NCBI GenBank assembly: GCA_021791015.1
Contig: JAJYFH010000025.1
Span: 1-8,128 of the forward strand
Reading direction: 5' to 3'
Origin: a bacterium
GTDB taxonomy: Bacteria; Patescibacteriota; CPR2; UBA1875; JAJYID01
DNA length: 8,128 nt
Positions 5,825 through 8,128 of the stretch are shown here, in pieces. Made by a program: the position numbers and the translations under genes. How positions within the stretch are numbered: the first letter of the stretch is position 1; the number at the start of each line of letters is the position of its first letter. The notes under the pieces are model-generated. The model saw only the letters and a list, made by a program, of their open reading frames with translations, searched no databases and was not told the DNA's origin.

Positions 5825-5853
5825 ATTATAGCAAAACCAGAACAAAAAGTCAA
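5825..5853 (-). promoter_or_regulatory. Sigma70-type promoter of the ribosomal protein operon
   Basis: Read on the minus strand, TTGACT (5848-5853) is followed by exactly 17 bases and then TATAAT (5825-5830), a perfect -10 box preceded by TGC (extended -10). Transcription should begin near 5818. It points to rplC and is the only strong promoter I see in the window. Between it and the end of the upstream gene (5854-5938) I see no gene; only a weak TTGTGG/CCACAA pairing without a U-run. Confidence 0.88.
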
Positions 5854-5938
5854 TACTTTCGAAAACGTGGGATTTGAGGGATCGCTTCGCTTGTGGAAAT
5901 TGTTTGATGCAACTCCAACGGCTACCACAATTCCAGCA

Positions 5939-6475
5939 TTATTTTCGTCCTTTCTTTCCTTTCACAATTATGGGCTTGCCCAGGATCTTTCTCGCTTCCT
6001 CTTTCAATGGTATTTTCCAACCCAAGTTTTCCTTCTCTTTAATAAGTTTTAGCAAATAAAAGGGGTGAACATGAATATAGTTTCCTTTAAAGAAATATCT
6101 GACTTGTTTTTTGTCCTTTTTGGGCAGTAATTTCAGAAGTTCGCTTGTGACAAAGTCAGGTGCAAAGAGATATACATCTGTTACTTCCTTTCGAATAATA
6201 GTGTCGTCTATTAAAAGATCCAGTTCTTTCAAAAATCTATGCCTGAACTTTGCCTTATTTGTCTCAAGCACCGAACCGGACTCGAAAACATGCCCATGGC
6301 CGGCGCTCTCGAAAAAACCCTCTTTGTCCGAATAATGCGGGTATAGCATCTTGAACTCACCTGTCATTTCTATCTCTCCGTTGCTTGCGACGTAGAAGTC
6401 GGCTGTATGCAATCCGGCGGTGACAATCAAGGCGTTTTTGCTCCTAAATTGCGGCAAATCCCTGGCGATCTTCAT
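5939..6475 (-). CDS. Host-attachment / baeRF-like protein (eRF1-related fold), putative
   Basis: The 178-residue product resembles the family called 'protein required for attachment to host cells', since regrouped with bacterial archaeo-eukaryotic release factor (baeRF) domains. Support is structural: a strand ALIVTAGLHTADFYVASNGE (about residues 15-34) like the opening strands of that domain, a histidine/glycine-rich linker (SAGHGHVFES, 57-66), a helix KFRHRFLKELDLLIDD, then the strand-helix VTDVYLFAPDFVTSELLKLL (98-117), where the family has VLVAPPxFLGxL. The C-terminus is basic (KGKKGRK), with no signal peptide or membrane segment. I do not see a GGQ motif, so catalytic release activity is not supported. 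It sits just upstream of the ribosomal promoter. No clear ribosome binding site precedes the ATG. Confidence 0.55.
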   Translation of the reverse strand: MKIARDLPQFRSKNALIVTAGLHTADFYVASNGEIEMTGEFKMLYPHYSDKEGFFESAGHGHVFESGSVLETNKAKFRHRFLKELDLLIDDTIIRKEVTDVYLFAPDFVTSELLKLLPKKDKKQVRYFFKGNYIHVHPFYLLKLIKEKENLGWKIPLKEEARKILGKPIIVKGKKGRK

Positions 6476-6556
6476 GCCGCTAAACTAACATGGGAAATAA
6501 ATAATTTAACTGTTTAAAGTTATAAATCCAATAACCCAGAGCACTTATACACGTCA

Positions 6557-6640
6557 CACGACCTATGCATTCCACACACACCAGGTGAGCAAATACCACC
6601 CACACCCGGTGTGTAAAATCAGCGAAATGCGTAAGTCGTG
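6557..6640. repeat. 84-base nested stem-loop element between ilvE and the baeRF-like gene
   Basis: Outer arms CACGACCTATGCATT (6557-6571) and AATGCGTAAGTCGTG (6626-6640) pair at 14 of 15 positions counting one G-U. Inside, ACACACC (6576-6582) pairs perfectly with GGTGTGT (6608-6614), and a GGTG/CACC hairpin can form inside that. No ORF or U-run accompanies it. It may be a non-coding RNA, a REP-like element or an operator region. Confidence 0.6.
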
Positions 6641-6643
6641 GTC

Positions 6644-6683
6644 ATTCTGGCCCGTCTTGCCGGCAGGCAGACCTGTCCAGAAT
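6644..6683. repeat. REP-like palindrome just after ilvE stop
   Basis: ATTCTGG (6644-6650) and CCAGAAT (6677-6683) are perfect inverted repeats around a GC-rich core containing TGCCGGCA. On the minus strand the core folds as GTCTGCC, loop TGCC, GGC-A-AGAC with one bulge. It starts three bases after the ilvE stop. A terminator role is possible, but no T-run follows on the minus strand. The GCCTGCCGGCA core resembles palindromes dispersed in Patescibacteria genomes (from memory, not checked). Confidence 0.6.
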
Positions 6684-6686
6684 CTT

Positions 6687-7718
6687 TTATTTCTGAAGAG
6701 TTTTCTCGGTAACCAAGTTCAACCACTTATCATATGTTTTGACTTTGCCATGAACAATATCGAGATAGAGCTCACGAATTTTTTTCGTTACCTCCCCCTC
6801 TTTTTCTCCTGTTAGTTTGAGATCATTTATCTGTCCGATAGCATTGACTTCCACGGCCGTCCCGACAAAAAACGCTTCGCTGAAATCTTTAATTTCGTCG
6901 GACTTAATATCCTTTTCCTTGACTCGCATGCCCAACTCCCTCTGGGCGATTTCAATAATCGAGGCCCTTGTAATTCCGGGCAATATAGAACCCTTGTTTG
7001 GCGTGAATAATTGATTATCTTTCACAAAAAATACATTCTCTCCCGGACCCTCAGCGATATTGCCCCTGTAATCAAGCAACAGCGCTTCATCGAATCCATT
7101 ATTTTTGGCGTCGGTTGAAGCTAAAATCGAGTTGGCGTAATGTCCGGAGATTTTGGCTGTCATAACGCTGGATTTGGGATGGATTCGTGTGAAATCAGAT
7201 ATCTTGACCTTTACCGCTTCCTTGGAAAGATATTTGCCCCAAGGCCAAGCTGCGATCATGATATTAATTTCTGAACCCGCCGGGTCAAGCCCCATTTTGC
7301 TGCCATAAAAAACCAGGGGCCTTATGTAGCACTCGGCTAAATTATTTTTCCGAACGATCTCTAAAGTAGCCTCGACAATTTCCGCCTCACTCCACCCGTC
7401 ATTCCCGCCCGCCTCTGTCATTCCGAGCGACTTCTCGGAGGAACGAGTCGAGGAATCCCTTTCTCTTTTCTCTCTACTTTCTAAATCGGCGGGTAAACTC
7501 CGACGCAAATCCATCTGCATAACATCGGCTGATCTAAATAACCTCTTTATGTGGTCATTTAATCGAAATACCGCCGGGCCCTTGTCTGTTTCATAGCAGC
7601 GGATTCCTTCAAAGACCCCCGAACCATAGTGAAGAGAATGATTCAAGATATGAACCCGCGACTCTTCAAATGGAATAACTTCCCCATTCAACCATATAAA
7701 ATCAGCCAACTTTTGCAT
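6687..7718 (-). CDS. ilvE: Branched-chain amino acid aminotransferase with in-frame insertion
   Basis: Class IV PLP-dependent transaminase, interconverting leucine, isoleucine and valine with their 2-oxo acids using glutamate/2-oxoglutarate in the cytoplasm. It begins MQKLADFIWLNGEVIPFEES and has LHYGSGVFEGIRCYET (29-44), NDHIKRLFRSADVM, the Schiff-base lysine in TAKISGHYANS (K189), LLLDYRGNIAEGPGENVFFV (213-232, Glu223) and LPGITRASII, plus FFVGTAVEVNAIGQI. All catalytic landmarks are present. At 343 residues it is about 36 longer than the usual 305-309. The surplus is residues about 72-109, low-complexity and repeat-derived, between the RSADVMQMDL and SEAEIVEATL segments. The gene follows the DoxX gene after 33 bases; no Shine-Dalgarno is visible before the ATG. 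Confidence 0.95.
   Translation of the reverse strand: MQKLADFIWLNGEVIPFEESRVHILNHSLHYGSGVFEGIRCYETDKGPAVFRLNDHIKRLFRSADVMQMDLRRSLPADLESREKRERDSSTRSSEKSLGMTEAGGNDGWSEAEIVEATLEIVRKNNLAECYIRPLVFYGSKMGLDPAGSEINIMIAAWPWGKYLSKEAVKVKISDFTRIHPKSSVMTAKISGHYANSILASTDAKNNGFDEALLLDYRGNIAEGPGENVFFVKDNQLFTPNKGSILPGITRASIIEIAQRELGMRVKEKDIKSDEIKDFSEAFFVGTAVEVNAIGQINDLKLTGEKEGEVTKKIRELYLDIVHGKVKTYDKWLNLVTEKTLQK
7392..7505. repeat. Palindromic repeat element inserted in frame within ilvE
   Basis: The core at 7420-7456 is an imperfect palindrome: ATTCC and CGACT in the left arm pair with AGTCG and GGAAT in the right, around CGGAGGAACG. The octamer GTCATTCC occurs twice (7398-7405 and 7417-7424). Translated, it gives the RSSEKSLGMTEAGGNDG type of peptide that dispersed palindromic repeats of this style produce. 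The insert is a multiple of three and opens no stop, so ilvE stays in frame. The exact boundaries are estimated from the protein family, to within a few codons. Confidence 0.75.
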
Positions 7719-7751
7719 GGGTAATATTAAAGCATGAAATCGGGTAAGTTT

Positions 7752-8128
7752 CTACTGTAAAATTGAGTGCTTTTTTACAAAGCCGAGTTTTTTCCAGCGT
7801 TTTCCCAGACCTAGATAGTCGCCAGCTCCAACCGAAGCGAGAGTCAAGAGAACCAGAATATAAACTATGTGTTCGTCAATTATTGGGTTCATCTTGATGG
7901 GCATCGATGCCAGCCAAATGAGAAACATCATTACTGATCCTACATATGCAGATAATTTCACCCTGAAACCAAGCAGCAGTCCGACTCCCACAAAAAGCAT
8001 TCCCAGCATAAAGAGCCAATCTACGACTACATTACCAACCATGCTATGGAACGTGCCGGCAAAAGGACCTTGTACAGATTTTAGAAATCCTGCTGTCGGC
8101 GAAACGCCATTCAGCCAAGAGATCGGAA
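7752..8128 (-). CDS. DoxX-family membrane protein (5' end beyond the window)
   Basis: The reading frame is open from the right edge to the TAG at 7752-7754, 124 residues in view. The ATG at 8040-8042 is not the start: residues before it (WLNGVSPTAGFLKSVQGPFA) continue the family pattern seen in DoxX-like proteins. These are followed by VGNVVVDWLFMLGMLFVGVG, a second hydrophobic stretch at AYVGSVMMFLIWLASM, then a conserved-looking MNPIIDEHIVYILVLLTLAS and a basic cytoplasmic end (GLGKRWKKLGF). At least three membrane helices are visible. DoxX relatives are linked to thiosulfate:quinone oxidoreduction or redox-stress complexes, but specific function cannot be assigned here. Confidence 0.85.
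   Translation of the reverse strand, partial: PISWLNGVSPTAGFLKSVQGPFAGTFHSMVGNVVVDWLFMLGMLFVGVGLLLGFRVKLSAYVGSVMMFLIWLASMPIKMNPIIDEHIVYILVLLTLASVGAGDYLGLGKRWKKLGFVKKHSILQ

Noticed and set aside
5881..5935. Intrinsic terminator after the baeRF-like gene
   Set aside because: The only pairing is TTGTGG/CCACAA with a long loop and no T-run on the minus strand.
6503..6532. Promoter for the baeRF-like gene (TTGGAT, 17 bases, TAAATT on the minus strand)
   Set aside because: Only about 3 of 6 and 4 of 6 bases match consensus in an AT-rich stretch; too weak to annotate.
6585..6815. Plus-strand open frame of 76 codons over the stem-loop elements and the 3' end of ilvE
   Set aside because: It is antisense to ilvE and its start lies in palindromic repeats; peptides like this arise from repeat translation.
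8040..8042. ATG as the start of the DoxX-family gene
   Set aside because: The frame is open to the window edge, and the residues before this ATG match the expected DoxX-like pattern, so the gene is partial.

Overview
The window is bacterial and nearly all of its coding lies on the minus strand. Its core is a long S10/spc-type ribosomal protein operon. Read in the direction of transcription (right to left) it runs uL3, uL4, uL23, uL2, uS19, uL22, uS3, uL16, uL29, uS17, uL14 and the first 58 codons of uL24, which runs off the left edge. The order is the classic bacterial one, and all complete members look intact. TGA serves as a stop (end of uL29), so the code is not the TGA=Gly code of Gracilibacteria/Absconditabacteria. 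The moderately AT-rich sequence, mini-proteins with lysine-rich tails, overlapping start/stop codons, a small baeRF/host-attachment-like gene beside the operon and REP-like palindromes together suggest a Candidate Phyla Radiation (Patescibacteria, perhaps Parcubacteria) genome. That assignment is an inference from style, not proven.

Right part (about 5860-8128), upstream of the operon on the same strand: a DoxX-family membrane protein running off the right edge, a branched-chain amino acid aminotransferase (ilvE) with an in-frame repeat-derived insertion, a 211-base non-coding gap holding two stem-loop elements, and a 178-residue protein resembling the host-attachment/baeRF family.

Middle (5519-5853): a textbook sigma70 promoter (TTGACT, 17 bases, TGCTATAAT) drives the ribosomal operon. 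It is followed by a leader of about 300 nt in which two arms of about 31-33 nt can close a long helix around nested smaller hairpins. No rpsJ (uS10) lies between this promoter and rplC. The leader is the best candidate for an undescribed cis-regulatory RNA; the alternative is a small inverted-repeat (MITE-like) insertion.

Left part (1-5518): eleven gene junctions. Six are overlaps (TAATG, ATGA or 11 nt). The other five all contain a degenerate short-period repeat (three with a clear 7- or 8-nt period, one nearly so, one looser), each with a different unit. In the uL3-uL4 and uS3-uL16 spacers the unit flips orientation at the centre, so the spacer can fold on itself. The arrays begin in the last codons or stop codon of the upstream gene and stop close to the next ribosome binding site or start codon. 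This spacer system is the most unusual feature that ordinary annotation would miss.
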